Numbered from the stretch's first letter, positions 1 through 10,593 are shown. The stretch is 64,000 bases of DNA from Methylococcaceae bacterium UBA7658 (GCA_002483425.1 DLHW01000034.1:1-64000), one strand, 5' to 3'. The notes: a model not told the origin generated them from the letters alone. Made by a program: numbers and translations.

Positions 1-146
1 TTAGCTGAGGTTTTTTTATGCCTGAGCATTTTAATCGGCGGTATCTGCTTAAGGTGATAAAAAGCATTTAAATCATTACGCTTTTGTTTATTATACTGAC
101 ACAGCTATACTGATGCAGCAGGTAGCTTATAGCGGTTGATATTGTC

Positions 147-1625
147 ATGAAATCCAGCGCCAAACGGCAAAAACCGAAAAAATTCGATTGTAACTTGTTA
201 GTGGTTGGTGCGGGATCGGGCGGTTTAGTGAGCGCTTACATCGCTGCTACACTTAAGGCCAAAGTTATTTTGGTTGAAAAGCACCGTATGGGTGGTGACT
301 GTCTGAATACCGGTTGTGTGCCATCCAAAGCTTTGATACGCACAGCAAAATGGCTGTCGCAACAAAAGAGATTTAAGGAATTCGGTATCAAAACCGCCCA
401 AACCGAATTCGATTTTAATGACGTAATGGAACGGGTGCAATCGGTGATTAAAACCATCGAACCGCATGATTCCAAAGAACGTTATAGCAAGCTCGGCGTG
501 GACGTTGTGTTAGGCGAAGCGAAAATTGTGACGCCTTGGGCTGTTGAAATTAAGGCGGCTGACGGTGTTAAAACATTAACGGCGCAAAGTATAGTCATTG
601 CCGCCGGAGCGAAACCGTTTATCCCTCCCATTCCGGGAATTCAGGAAATCAATCCGCTGACTTCGGATAATATTTGGTCGCTGCGGAAATTACCAAAACG
701 TTTGCTTGTGCTGGGCGGAGGCCCTATCGGTAGCGAATTGACGCAATGTTTTGCGCGCTTGGGCAGTCAAGTAACGCAGGTTGAAATGGCGGGGCGCTTG
801 TTGATCCGCGAGGATGCGGATGTTTCAAATGCCGTTATGTCGAAATTCAAAGAGGAAGGCGTCGACCTTCGGATGAGACATCTCGGTAAAGCTTTCGCTA
901 TTGAAAATGGCGAGAAAATCTTAATCGCTGAAAACAATAACCAAATAGTGAAAATCCCGTTCGATGAAGTCCTGTGCGCAATTGGGCGGGTTGCTAATGT
1001 TTCCGGTTATGGCCTGGAAGAATTGGGTATCGAACTCTCGCCGCGCAAAACAATTGCCGCGAATGCTTTCCAACAAACCAATTTCCCGAATATCTATGCC
1101 GTGGGCGATGTAACCGGGCCGTTTCAATTCACTCATACGGCGGCGCATCAGGCTTGGTATGCCGCCGTAAACGCATTATTGAGTCCGTTCAAAAAATTCC
1201 GTACCGATTACAGCATTATTCCTTGGTCTACGTTTATCGATCCCGAAGTTGCGAGGGTCGGATTGAACGAACAAGAAGCAAAAGAACTCAATATCCCGTA
1301 CGAAGTTGTCAAATACGAAATTAGCGAACTCGACCGGGCGATTGCGGACGGCGAAACGCACGGATTTATTAAAGTGCTGACTAAGCCGGGAAAAGACAAG
1401 ATACTCGGAGTGACTATCGTGGGCGAACATGCAGGCGATCTACTGGCAGAATTTGTTTTAGCGATGAAATACGGCATCGGTTTAAATAAAATATTGGCAA
1501 CGATACATATTTATCCGACATTAGCGGAGGCGAATAAATATGTGGCCGGCGCCTGGAAACGGGCGCATGCCCCGGAATATTTATATCCTTGGCTGGAGCG
1601 GTTCCATGCCTGGCGGCGAGGCTAA
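147..1625 (+). CDS. FAD-dependent pyridine nucleotide-disulfide oxidoreductase (MerA/Lpd-like)
   Basis: This 492-residue class I flavin disulfide reductase has an N-terminal FAD-binding GAGSGG, the redox-active disulfide motif GGDCLNTGCVPSK, a central NAD(P)-binding GGGPIGSE, and a second FAD motif near YAVGDVTG. The C-terminal dimerisation domain carries HIYPTLAEA where dihydrolipoamide dehydrogenases usually have HxHPT. There is no N-terminal heavy-metal domain and no C-terminal vicinal cysteine pair, so mercuric reductase activity is unlikely; the substrate is unknown. It should reduce a disulfide or a small electrophile in the cytoplasm with NAD(P)H. It lies 226 bases upstream of arsM and may serve arsenic metabolism, but that is inferred only from position. 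The start is preceded by no strong ribosome-binding site. Confidence 0.85.
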   Translation: MKSSAKRQKPKKFDCNLLVVGAGSGGLVSAYIAATLKAKVILVEKHRMGGDCLNTGCVPSKALIRTAKWLSQQKRFKEFGIKTAQTEFDFNDVMERVQSVIKTIEPHDSKERYSKLGVDVVLGEAKIVTPWAVEIKAADGVKTLTAQSIVIAAGAKPFIPPIPGIQEINPLTSDNIWSLRKLPKRLLVLGGGPIGSELTQCFARLGSQVTQVEMAGRLLIREDADVSNAVMSKFKEEGVDLRMRHLGKAFAIENGEKILIAENNNQIVKIPFDEVLCAIGRVANVSGYGLEELGIELSPRKTIAANAFQQTNFPNIYAVGDVTGPFQFTHTAAHQAWYAAVNALLSPFKKFRTDYSIIPWSTFIDPEVARVGLNEQEAKELNIPYEVVKYEISELDRAIADGETHGFIKVLTKPGKDKILGVTIVGEHAGDLLAEFVLAMKYGIGLNKILATIHIYPTLAEANKYVAGAWKRAHAPEYLYPWLERFHAWRRG

Positions 1626-1671
1626 ACCAGTCTTATGTATATTCAATATTGCCCGCTAATAAATAGTGGCG

Positions 1672-1700
1672 TAGAGATAAAAATTTCGTTTTTATCTCTA
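1672..1700. terminator. Perfect 12-bp AT-rich hairpin between the reductase gene and arsM
   Basis: Two perfectly complementary 12-base arms (1672-1683, 1689-1700) flank a 5-base loop. The 3' arm begins with a run of five T, and the 5' arm ends with the matching A run. It sits 46 bases after the reductase stop and could act as a terminator on either strand, although no T tract follows the stem. It could instead be an operator for arsM. Confidence 0.45.
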
Positions 1701-1851
1701 ATAATCGATGAGAAGGTTTATATTAAACGCGATAACGGCTGCGGTATGTCACCTAAATTGATCGACAACTGTGCTGTATAACGTTGACCATTTTATAATA
1801 GCTTCCAGAATAACTTGAATAACATCACCTGACATCCCAAGGAAAGCGAAA

Positions 1852-2898
1852 ATGACCGATTCGACAATTATTGAAACCGTACAAAACTATTACGGTCAAG
1901 TGCTGAAATCCAGCCAGGATTTGAAAACCAGCGCATGTTGCAACTTGGACGCCATGCCCCTGTTTTTACGTCCTTATCTTGCGGACGTGCATCCGGAAGT
2001 GGTTGCGCGCTTTTACGGTTGCGGCTCGCCGTTACCGCCAGCTTTAGAAGGCTGTACCGTGCTGGATTTAGGTTGCGGTTCGGGACGGGATTGTTATTTG
2101 TTATCGCGGTTGGTGGGGGAAAACGGGAAGGTCATCGGCGTTGATATGACGGATGAGCAGCTTGCTGTTGCCCGGAGTCATCTCGATTGGCATACCGAAC
2201 GTTATGGTTATCGCTGCGGCAATGTCGAATTTTTGCACGGACAGATCGAGGATTTAAGCACAGCCGGTATTGCCGATAATTCAATCGATATAGTCGTATC
2301 CAATTGCGTCGTGAATTTATCCCCCGATAAAACAAAAGTATTTTCGGAAATATTCAGGGTATTGAAATCGGGCGGTGAGCTTTATTTTTCCGATGTTTAT
2401 GCCGACCGTCGCGTACCGCAATCATTAAAGCTTGATCCGGTTTTGTTGGGCGAATGCCTGGGCGGGGCCTTGTATTGGGAAGATTTTCGCCGAATCATGC
2501 ACGACCTCGGCTGCCCGGATGTACGTATAGTCAAGCAGAATCCGATTACGCTGGACGACCCTGAAGTCTCGGATAAAATTGGGATGATCAATTTTCGCTC
2601 GATTACTGTTCGCGCATTTAAAATGCCGCTCGAGGATCGTTGCGAAGATTTCGGACAAATCGCTGTGTATAAGGGTACTTTGCCGCAACATCCCCATGCC
2701 TTCGACCTCGACGACCATCATCACCTTGAAACCGGACGGCCTTTACGGGTTTGCGGGAACACCGCGGATATGTTGAGCGCAAGCCGGTATGCTAATTATA
2801 TCCAGCTTATCGGCGATAAATCGGTTCATTTCGGCTTATTCGACTGTATGCCCCCGAATACCAGCGCCAAACTCGATTCCGGAGCGGCTTGCTGTTGA
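1852..2898 (+). CDS. arsM: Arsenite S-adenosylmethionine methyltransferase ArsM
   Basis: This 348-residue SAM-dependent methyltransferase transfers methyl groups to trivalent arsenic. Motif I is LDLGCGSGRD near residue 75. The four cysteines characteristic of ArsM can be placed at C30 (in a CC pair), C57, C152 (SNCVVN) and C202 (GECLGGALYW). The 50-residue spacing of the last two matches that between C174 and C224 of algal ArsM. The protein ends in a further CC pair, an extra thiol pair common in these enzymes. A purine-rich AAGGAAAGCG stretch precedes the ATG. It is followed after 21 bases by arsS, so the pair probably makes dimethylarsenical precursors for arsenosugars rather than only volatile arsines. 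Confidence 0.93.
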   Translation: MTDSTIIETVQNYYGQVLKSSQDLKTSACCNLDAMPLFLRPYLADVHPEVVARFYGCGSPLPPALEGCTVLDLGCGSGRDCYLLSRLVGENGKVIGVDMTDEQLAVARSHLDWHTERYGYRCGNVEFLHGQIEDLSTAGIADNSIDIVVSNCVVNLSPDKTKVFSEIFRVLKSGGELYFSDVYADRRVPQSLKLDPVLLGECLGGALYWEDFRRIMHDLGCPDVRIVKQNPITLDDPEVSDKIGMINFRSITVRAFKMPLEDRCEDFGQIAVYKGTLPQHPHAFDLDDHHHLETGRPLRVCGNTADMLSASRYANYIQLIGDKSVHFGLFDCMPPNTSAKLDSGAACC

Positions 2899-2919
2899 TC
2901 GCATACGTTTAAACACAAC

Positions 2920-3900
2920 ATGTACAACGTAAAACCCTTACTCCTAAACGGACAGTTTCCCAAAATCCGGCGCGATAAGTTGATGACGCTGCAGATGAAT
3001 TTGGGTTACCTATGCAATTTAAGCTGTACGCATTGTCACGTCAACGCTGGGCCGAAACGCACCGAACTGATGAACAGGGAAGTGATGCAAGCCGCACTAA
3101 AGTTTGCGGCTAAACATCAATTGCAAGTCATGGACGTAACCGGCGGATCGCCGGAAATGAATCCGGCGTTCCGCTGGTTGATCGAATCGGCGAAAGCGCT
3201 AGGGTTGCACGTCATCGACCGGTGCAATCCGACGATTCTGGTCGAACCGGGCTATGAATGGACGGCGGACTTTCTGGCGGAGCTTCAAGTCGAAATAGTG
3301 GCTTCGTTACCCTGTTATCTGGAAAAAAATGTCGATGCCCAGCGCGGAAAAGGCGCCTTTACAGCATCGATTGCTGGGTTGAAAAAACTCAATGCGTTAG
3401 GGTACGGGACGCCGGGTAGCGGTTTGGAATTGAATTTGGTTTTCAATCCGCAAGGCGCTTCTTTGCCGCCGCCGCAAGAACAATTGGAAGCGGATTACCG
3501 GCGTTATCTCGGTGAACAGTTCGGCATTCAATTCAATCGTCTGTTTGCATTGGCGAATATGCCTATACAACGGTTCGGCGCGGTTTTGCTAGCCAACGGC
3601 AAGCATGGAGCGCATATGACGGTTGTATTCGATAATTATCTCAATGACTTAAAACAAGGCTACCTGCCCGAAAATTTAAAAAAAGTGATGTGCAAAAGCC
3701 TGATTAGCGTGGATTGGCAAGGCATGGTTTACGATTGCGATTTCAACCAAATGCTGGAGATGCCGTTGGGCGGCGGCGAGCCGGTTCATATTGCAGATTT
3801 ACTGGATGTTAATCTAGAATCGGCGGCAATCAGTGTTGCGGACCATTGCTTCGGCTGCACCGCCGGGCAAGGGTCGAGTTGCACGGGGGCTTTAACGTAA
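2920..3900 (+). CDS. arsS: Arsenosugar biosynthesis radical SAM protein ArsS
   Basis: This 326-residue radical SAM enzyme has the cluster motif CxxxCxxC at C32, C36 and C39 (CNLSCTHCHVNAGPKR). A Cys-rich C-terminal part (VMCKS, YDCDFNQ, HCFGCTAGQGSSC) is typical of the ArsS family, formerly described as a radical SAM/Cys-rich protein. ArsS is proposed to add a 5'-deoxyadenosyl group to dimethylarsinous acid, the first arsenosugar step after ArsM. The adjacent arsM upstream supports this. The C-terminal cysteines probably bind a second iron-sulfur cluster, as in SPASM-like proteins; that is inference. No downstream arsenosugar-processing gene is present. Confidence 0.92.
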   Translation: MYNVKPLLLNGQFPKIRRDKLMTLQMNLGYLCNLSCTHCHVNAGPKRTELMNREVMQAALKFAAKHQLQVMDVTGGSPEMNPAFRWLIESAKALGLHVIDRCNPTILVEPGYEWTADFLAELQVEIVASLPCYLEKNVDAQRGKGAFTASIAGLKKLNALGYGTPGSGLELNLVFNPQGASLPPPQEQLEADYRRYLGEQFGIQFNRLFALANMPIQRFGAVLLANGKHGAHMTVVFDNYLNDLKQGYLPENLKKVMCKSLISVDWQGMVYDCDFNQMLEMPLGGGEPVHIADLLDVNLESAAISVADHCFGCTAGQGSSCTGALT

Positions 3901-4079
3901 CCAAGCCGGTAAAAAAGCGCAAAACGTAAGGTAAGCAGCAAACTTTATAGTCCTTAGCTGGCTAATAGCTTGATTTAAAGATTCTATTCGCGTCATTCTT
4001 GCTATAAAAAGTCGAATTCGTCCTGTATTCAGCAATACGTAATAAACTATTAATGAGTTTAAAACGCTGAGGATGGTTT

Positions 4080-4313
4080 ATGAAAATATTTTTTAAAACA
4101 ATATGCTGGGCTATCGTTTTGGGTTTTCTATCAGCCTGTGTTCATCATTATCCGGTGCCGGGCCGGAATGACGGCTATAGCGGAAACTACTATAATCGAA
4201 ATCATCTCGGATACAGTCAGCATCGCTACACAGGCTATCGAAAACCGTATCCGGCCCAGCATTACACCGGCTATAATCGTTATAACCAACGGCTTTACTG
4301 TCCTGATGATTAA
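4080..4313 (+). CDS. Small Tyr/His-rich lipoprotein, function unknown
   Basis: This 77-residue protein has a lipoprotein signal: two lysines, a hydrophobic stretch and the lipobox LSAC with the lipidated cysteine at C20. The mature part is short and rich in Tyr, Gly, Asn and His, with no recognisable domain, and is probably disordered. A GAGG ribosome-binding site lies eight bases before the ATG. It stands alone between arsS and rnpB. I do not recognise a family. Reading frames on both other registers are shadows. Confidence 0.65.
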   Translation: MKIFFKTICWAIVLGFLSACVHHYPVPGRNDGYSGNYYNRNHLGYSQHRYTGYRKPYPAQHYTGYNRYNQRLYCPDD

Positions 4314-4416
4314 AAGAGCGGCTAGTTTGTTCGAGGCTGAATTGTTTCGTACCTGCACCTAACTTGAACGAACAGTTTGAAAGCAGTAAAGCGTTGGATT
4401 AAATTTAAGTATAAAA

Positions 4417-4776
4417 GAAAAAGTCGGCCTGTAAGCCGGGTTCTGTCGAGAGCAGCCATTCATCTAGGCGTTAAGTCGCCCTAACGCTCAAGCAATCTAC
4501 CCAGGAACCGCGCGGGCCACGCGTCTGTTCCTCTATTTGATCTTGCTCCGGATGGGGTTTACCGTGCCGCCCCTGTTGCCAGTTGCGCGGTGCGCTCTTA
4601 CCGCACCTTTTCACCCTTACCATGACGACTTTACAAGCGTTAAGGCGGTATATTTTCTGTGGCACTTTCCGTAGGCTCGCGCCTCCCAGGCGTTACCTGG
4701 CATCTTGCCCAGTGGAGCCCGGACTTTCCTCCATTCTATCTTGCGATAAAACAGCGGCTGCCCAGCCGACTTTTTC
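4417..4776 (-). ncRNA. rnpB: RNase P RNA (class A)
   Basis: Read on the minus strand, this is the catalytic RNA of RNase P, which removes tRNA 5' leaders. The 5' part carries GGAGGAAAGTCCGGGCTCC, followed by the CAGGTAACGCCTGG hairpin. The middle carries GGGTGAAAAGGTGCGGTAAG, and the 3' part has GGTAAACCCCATCCGGAGC, the AGATTGCTTGAG segment, TAGATGAATGGCTG and ACAGAACCCGGCTTA, all in the order seen in Escherichia coli. The ends pair as helix P1 (GAAAAAGTCGGC with GCCGACTTTTTC), which fixes the boundaries to within a few bases. The U-rich tail after P1 probably helps termination. Open reading frames inside it are not genes. Confidence 0.96.
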
Positions 4777-4784
4777 AGCCGCGG

Positions 4785-4790
4785 ATTATA
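4785..4790 (-). promoter_or_regulatory. -10 element of the rnpB promoter
   Basis: On the minus strand a perfect TATAAT lies 8 bases before the rnpB 5' end deduced from helix P1, so the spacing to the start is right. The -35 region about 17 bases further upstream matches the consensus poorly. Confidence 0.6.
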
Positions 4791-5039
4791 CACCAACAGC
4801 GCGACATCCGTTGATTTTCAGGATTGCTTACAACCTCGCAATTTGTCTTAATAGTTTGTTCACACAATCGATACGCTAAATTTATGGCTAAACCTTAGGG
4901 TTATTTTGTAGCCTTCGAAGGGTTTCAATTTGATTCAAAAAAGCGGTAGCGTATTCAAGCTTCTAAATATTCAACCGCCAAAGGCTATCTATGCGGTATT
5001 TCTATTGCCGATGATAGGCTCTAACAAAAGGTAGAAAGC

Positions 5040-5726
5040 TTATTTATGAAAATGATGACTCGGACATTGTTCCGTCCTTAAGCTGATAACCGGCCAATTC
5101 ATAGCGTCGGCATAGGACTTTAGTGTGTCGTCCGGATCGACGGCTACGGGATTTTCTACTCGCTTGAGTAAAGGCAAATCGTTGTGGGAATCGCTGTAAA
5201 ACCAACTGTTAGCTAACGTTTCCGAAGATTGTTTCAGCCAGGCTTCCAACAACCTGACCTTGCCTTCCTGAAAACAAGGAATACCCGAAAAAGCGCCGGT
5301 ATAGCGGCCGTCCACAAAGTCGGGCGTTGTCGCCAGCAGGATGTCTATGCCGTAAAGACTGACGATGGGTTCGGTCACAAAGCGGTTGGTGGCGGTGATG
5401 ACCATCAGCGTGTCGCCGCGTTTTCTGTGTTTGCCGATAAGCTCTTGCGCGGGTTTTAGCAGCAGCGGGCGGATGACGGTGTCGATAAACCGCTTGCGCC
5501 AGCGGTACAGGTCTTTGGCGTTATTGTCCGCCAGCGGTTTTAATGAGAAATGCAGGAATTCGGCGATATCCAAGACGCCTTTTTTGTAGTCGTCGTAAAA
5601 CTTCGCGTTGGCGGCTTCGTAATAGGCCTTGTCGACAATGCCCTGGTCGACAAGGAATTGCCCCCAGAGATAGTCGCTGTCGTCGGCGATGAGGGTATTG
5701 TCTAAATCGAAAATCGCTAAGCTCAC
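5040..5726 (-). CDS. HAD-IB family phosphatase (SerB-like)
   Basis: This 228-residue cytoplasmic HAD hydrolase has motif I FDLDNTLI with nucleophile D7 and acid D9, motif II VITATNRF, and motif IV YSDSHNDLPLL. An alpha-helical cap lies between motifs I and II, as in the HAD-IB subfamily that includes phosphoserine phosphatases. In many gammaproteobacteria a protein of this kind is encoded beside rppH, as here, where it is divergent from rppH. The natural substrate cannot be read from sequence; a small phosphomonoester such as phosphoserine or histidinol phosphate is plausible. Confidence 0.85.
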   Translation of the reverse strand: MSLAIFDLDNTLIADDSDYLWGQFLVDQGIVDKAYYEAANAKFYDDYKKGVLDIAEFLHFSLKPLADNNAKDLYRWRKRFIDTVIRPLLLKPAQELIGKHRKRGDTLMVITATNRFVTEPIVSLYGIDILLATTPDFVDGRYTGAFSGIPCFQEGKVRLLEAWLKQSSETLANSWFYSDSHNDLPLLKRVENPVAVDPDDTLKSYADAMNWPVISLRTEQCPSHHFHK

Positions 5727-5883
5727 GGTTACCCACCCGTTAAAAATTAATAGGATATGCCCTCTGGCATAGAGTCATTTTTTATGGAACAATGGGCTAT
5801 ATTTAATGAAAGCCGTCTTGTCCTTTCATTTTACCATAGGCGTAGAGCAGGGGCGGGAGAGGCGAAATACAAGGTTATTAGAC

Positions 5884-6432
5884 ATGATCGACTCAAAAGG
5901 ATACCGGCCCAATGTCGGCATCATCCTTTGCAATGACGAGGGTCGCGTGTTTTGGGCAAAACGGATGGGCGTGGACTTGTGGCAATTCCCGCAAGGCGGC
6001 ATCAATCAAGATGAAGACCCGGAAACCGCGATGTATCGTGAATTGTGGGAGGAAACCGGTTTACAGCAAGAGCACGTCCAGGTTCTAGGCCGTACGCGCT
6101 ATTGGTTGAAATACCAATTACCTGATCGTTACATCCGCAAAAATTCGGTGCCTTTATGCATCGGACAAAAACAGATCTGGTATATGTTGCGACTTATTAC
6201 ACACGAATCCAACGTGCGTTTCGACCACTGCCCTAAACCCGAATTCGACGGCTGGCGCTGGGTGGATTACTGGGAGCCGCTTAAGGATGTCGTTTATTTC
6301 AAGCGCAGGGTTTATCAACGGGCGATGACCGAGCTAGGCGCAATTTTGATCACGGATGCCGTGCCGGTGGATGCAAGCGGGTACTTGGCGAAAGAAACCG
6401 GCAAAAACAAGAGTCGCAACAAGCTTCAATAA
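5884..6432 (+). CDS. rppH: RNA pyrophosphohydrolase RppH (NudH)
   Basis: This 182-residue Nudix hydrolase converts 5'-triphosphate mRNA ends to monophosphate and so starts RNase E-dependent decay. The N-terminus [15 protein letters not shown] matches the RppH family closely. For that reason the start is placed at 5884, with AAGG upstream, rather than at an in-frame ATG at 5806. The Nudix box reads from [10 protein letters not shown] to RELWEETGL, with all the acidic metal ligands. Its last seven bases overlap the end of the convergent cpdA gene. The C-terminal KNKSRNKLQ is a short basic tail. Confidence 0.95.
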   Translation: MIDSKGYRPNVGIILCNDEGRVFWAKRMGVDLWQFPQGGINQDEDPETAMYRELWEETGLQQEHVQVLGRTRYWLKYQLPDRYIRKNSVPLCIGQKQIWYMLRLITHESNVRFDHCPKPEFDGWRWVDYWEPLKDVVYFKRRVYQRAMTELGAILITDAVPVDASGYLAKETGKNKSRNKLQ

Positions 6433-7229
6433 CCTTGAGTTTTCATTTGCAAACCGGATAAAGGCTCGGGGATGCGGACAAGATCGCTGGCGATACTGCC
6501 GTCTTGATAGAGATTAAGCCAGCGATAGCCGGGCGACTCGTCGGCTAAACTGAAATGTTCGCTCCGCGGTTCGAATTGGAAACAGGTTGAGGGTGTGGTC
6601 AAAATCCGCAGGGAATTTATTTCGATATCCATCGCCTGGTGAATATGCCCGTTGACGATTGCTTTAACATTGGAATGGCGCTGGATAAGACCGAACAAAT
6701 CCGGGGCATTGTCGATTATCATCGTGTCCATCCAGGCGCTGCCGCTAGATATGCAATGGTGATGTACGGCGATAAGACTAAAAAGCCCGGCGTTTTGATT
6801 AAGGCATTGTTCTAAAAAAATTAATTCTTCGTTCGCTAAATGGCCTCCGGCTGAATCGGGAACCTGGCTGTATAAAGCGATGATTTGCCAGTTACCTAAA
6901 ATAACGTGTTTACGGCAATTAACGGTTTTAGTGCATAATATTTGCTGCATGACGTTGAGATCGTCATGATTACCGGGCAAACAAATAGAGGGAAATTCAA
7001 GTTGTTCCAGCTTATTTAAAAGGTACTGGTAGCTCTCCGGGGCGGGATCCTGCGCTAAATCGCCCGTTGCCAGACACAGATCGAATTTCCGGTTTGAGCT
7101 AATCGCCGAATTCAGCACGATATTGAAATACCGGGCCGTATCGACGCCTAATAAGGTAGCTTCCGGAGACTGTAAAATGTGCGTATCGGTAATTTGCAAC
7201 ACAGAAATGAAATCGGACTCAAAAGCCAT
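6426..7229 (-). CDS. cpdA: 3',5'-cyclic AMP phosphodiesterase CpdA
   Basis: This 267-residue calcineurin-like metallophosphoesterase hydrolyses cAMP in the cytoplasm. The metal-binding motifs appear in order: DTH in QITDTHI, GD in [14 protein letters not shown] in CLPGNHDD, the histidines of AVHHHCI, and the terminal GHIH. The DxH to GNH(D/E) arrangement and the length fit CpdA (Icc). It is transcribed after argA, with 7 bases between them, and its 3' end overlaps that of rppH by 7 bases. The same gene neighbourhood with RppH is seen in other gammaproteobacteria, but not with argA, so co-regulation is uncertain. Confidence 0.92.
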   Translation of the reverse strand: MAFESDFISVLQITDTHILQSPEATLLGVDTARYFNIVLNSAISSNRKFDLCLATGDLAQDPAPESYQYLLNKLEQLEFPSICLPGNHDDLNVMQQILCTKTVNCRKHVILGNWQIIALYSQVPDSAGGHLANEELIFLEQCLNQNAGLFSLIAVHHHCISSGSAWMDTMIIDNAPDLFGLIQRHSNVKAIVNGHIHQAMDIEINSLRILTTPSTCFQFEPRSEHFSLADESPGYRWLNLYQDGSIASDLVRIPEPLSGLQMKTQGY

Positions 7230-7236
7230 GAGGTTG

Positions 7237-8553
7237 TCAGTCAGTGGCTTTACAAAGCACTTTGGAATTTCTTGCCGGGTTGTACAAGGCTCTTATCGGT
7301 TCCGGCAAGGAGTCAATTGTCGAGGGTTGAAAACCGCGCTCAATAAACCAGTGGGCTGTTTGGGTTGATAATACGAATAAATTCTTAAGTTTCAGTTGTT
7401 TGGCTTTTTGACAGATATGGTCGAACATTCTTTGTCCGCGCGCCGATCCTTGATAGTCGGGATGGACGGCTAAACAAGCAATGGTCCCGAACTGGCCTTT
7501 TCCATCGCTATGTAACGCTAAACAGCCGATAATCAAGCCGTCACGTTCCAGGACGATATAGTCGGCAATTTCCATTTCAATTTTTTCGCGTGATCGTTTA
7601 GTCAGTTTACCTTGCTGTTCCAGCGGTTTAATCAATTCAAGTATGCCGCCGATGTCGCTGAGCGTGGCCGCACGCAACGCTTCGAAGGGTGTCGAACTGA
7701 TGAGCGCGCCTGCGCCGTCGTGGCTGAAAAGTTCAAGCAGTAAAATTCCGTCTACATTCCTATCTATCAGATGCACTCGCTTTACACCCGATTGACAGCT
7801 TTGGATAGCAGCTTTGAGGGGCAAAGCCATGAGTTCCGGCATATCGGGTTGATTGCGCAAGAATATTGCTGCTTCATCCGCCGTAATCTGACGGATCGGC
7901 TGTTGTGTTTCGGGATTTTGGAAACTTTGTTCGGTCAGCAGGATGAGTTTTTCCGCCTTTAACGAAATCGCTACCGCCGTTGCGATCTGCTCGGCGGACA
8001 AATTGAAGATTTCACCGCTGGGCGAATAGCCGATAGGAGAGATTAGAACGATATTTTTCTGTTCCAATTGTTGCTGGATAGCTTGGTTGTCAATCCGGCG
8101 CACTTCGCCGGTGTGACCGTAATCAACGCCATCGATCACACCTAACGGCTTGGCGGTCACGAAATTGCCGGAAGCGACTTTTAAACCGCTACCCGCCATC
8201 GGCGAATTCGCCAAACCCATTGACAATAAGGCTTCGATTTCAACACGTACCGTACCTGCCGCTTCTTTCACACATTGCAATGCGATCTCGTCGGTGATGC
8301 GAAGGTTGCGATGGAAGCGGGCGTTGATATTGAGCGCTTGCAGACGCTGATTGATCTGCGGCCGGATACCGTGAACCAGCACTAGGCGTATACCTAAGTT
8401 ACTCAGTAAGGCAAAATCGTGGATGTGGTGGTCGAAATCCTCGGCGAGCACAGCTTCGCCGCCAAAGGAGATGACAAAGGTTTTATTCCGGTGGGCGTGG
8501 ATGTAAGGCGAAGAGTTCCGGAACCAGCTTACGAAGGCGTTTGGGAGATCCAT
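7237..8553 (-). CDS. argA: Amino-acid N-acetyltransferase (N-acetylglutamate synthase) ArgA
   Basis: This 438-residue enzyme makes N-acetylglutamate from glutamate and acetyl-CoA, the first step of arginine synthesis. The N-terminal two thirds is an amino-acid kinase fold (FVISFGGEAVL, LVLVHGIRPQIN), which in ArgA does not phosphorylate but binds arginine for feedback inhibition. The C-terminal GNAT domain has the acetyl-CoA loop in DYQGSARGQRMF. Length and domain order are those of the classical bacterial ArgA. It probably heads a two-gene transcript with cpdA. Confidence 0.95.
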   Translation of the reverse strand: MDLPNAFVSWFRNSSPYIHAHRNKTFVISFGGEAVLAEDFDHHIHDFALLSNLGIRLVLVHGIRPQINQRLQALNINARFHRNLRITDEIALQCVKEAAGTVRVEIEALLSMGLANSPMAGSGLKVASGNFVTAKPLGVIDGVDYGHTGEVRRIDNQAIQQQLEQKNIVLISPIGYSPSGEIFNLSAEQIATAVAISLKAEKLILLTEQSFQNPETQQPIRQITADEAAIFLRNQPDMPELMALPLKAAIQSCQSGVKRVHLIDRNVDGILLLELFSHDGAGALISSTPFEALRAATLSDIGGILELIKPLEQQGKLTKRSREKIEMEIADYIVLERDGLIIGCLALHSDGKGQFGTIACLAVHPDYQGSARGQRMFDHICQKAKQLKLKNLFVLSTQTAHWFIERGFQPSTIDSLPEPIRALYNPARNSKVLCKATD

Positions 8554-8894
8554 TATCGGTTGCTATTGGTTGAATTGCACGTAGGAAAAGTTAGTAACCG
8601 GTGGAAGGGAAAAATAAAATTGCGCCTTATTATAGCGGTCTTTGTAATTGCTGGATTGTTAATATTAAGCGCTGAAAACAGGTAATATTTCACAGCTTTT
8701 TTAAAAATTTATTTTTTTGCTTTAACCGGAAATGCCGGAAAAAATTTAATTCCGAAAAACGCCCTGTTTTGATAATTAGAGAGATTTTTTAGAATAAAGC
8801 AGCGGCATTTCTGTTGTTGCCGACAGATTGAAAATTGTTGATCCGGCCTTATGAAATATTAAGGCGCTCGACGATTAAAACTTCCAAAACAAGT
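8554..8894. other. Intergenic region between hemF and argA
   Basis: This stretch of 341 bases holds no gene. It is downstream of hemF and upstream of argA, both on the minus strand. It contains a very AT-rich part near 8695-8780 and a small CCGGAAATGCCGG hairpin near 8729-8741. A frame that runs across the argA start on the plus strand is not supported. Confidence 0.6.
8629..8634 (-). promoter_or_regulatory. Possible -10 element for argA
   Basis: A perfect TATAAT lies on the minus strand 75 bases upstream of the argA ATG. No good -35 hexamer is seen at 16-18 bases, so this is a weak prediction. Confidence 0.35.
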
Positions 8895-10443
<1,549 letters not shown>

Positions 10444-10515
10444 GCGTTTGAGTTTTAATTTAAGCGGTAATGCTAACAATAACAAAGTCTGTTATTCAAT
10501 AACAACTTAGCTTTG

Positions 10516-10533
10516 CTTTGATTACGATCAAAG
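10516..10533 (+). promoter_or_regulatory. Perfect FNR/ANR-type box upstream of copZ-copA
   Basis: The palindrome has 7-base arms CTTTGAT and ATCAAAG around TACG, and contains the full FNR consensus TTGATNNNNATCAA. Its centre, 10524.5, is about 41.5 bases before the start site implied by the GATATA/TATAAA -10 element at 10555-10562. This is the geometry of a class II FNR-activated promoter. Confidence 0.7.
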
Positions 10534-10536
10534 TAT

Positions 10537-10562
10537 CCGCTCTGAGCGGGTTGTGATATAAA
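10537..10562 (+). promoter_or_regulatory. Palindrome and -10 element of the copZ promoter
   Basis: CCGCTC-T-GAGCGG forms a perfect inverted repeat at 10537-10549, just upstream of an AT-rich -10 candidate (GATATA at 10555 or TATAAA at 10557). The repeat could be a second operator between the FNR box and the -10, but it does not match the usual CueR pattern with 19-base promoter spacing. Confidence 0.4.
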
Positions 10563-10593
10563 TAGCGCATTTGAAAAATAATGGAGCAACAAA

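Noticed and set aside
4583..4879. Open frame of 98 codons on the plus strand
   Set aside because: It lies antisense to the RNase P RNA; the sequence is explained by RNA structure.
5806..5883. Longer N-terminus of rppH from an upstream ATG
   Set aside because: The RppH family begins at MIDxxGYRPNVG, and the upstream residues do not resemble homologues.
8419..8685. Plus-strand frame crossing the argA start
   Set aside because: Mostly antisense to argA, with no ribosome-binding site or family match.
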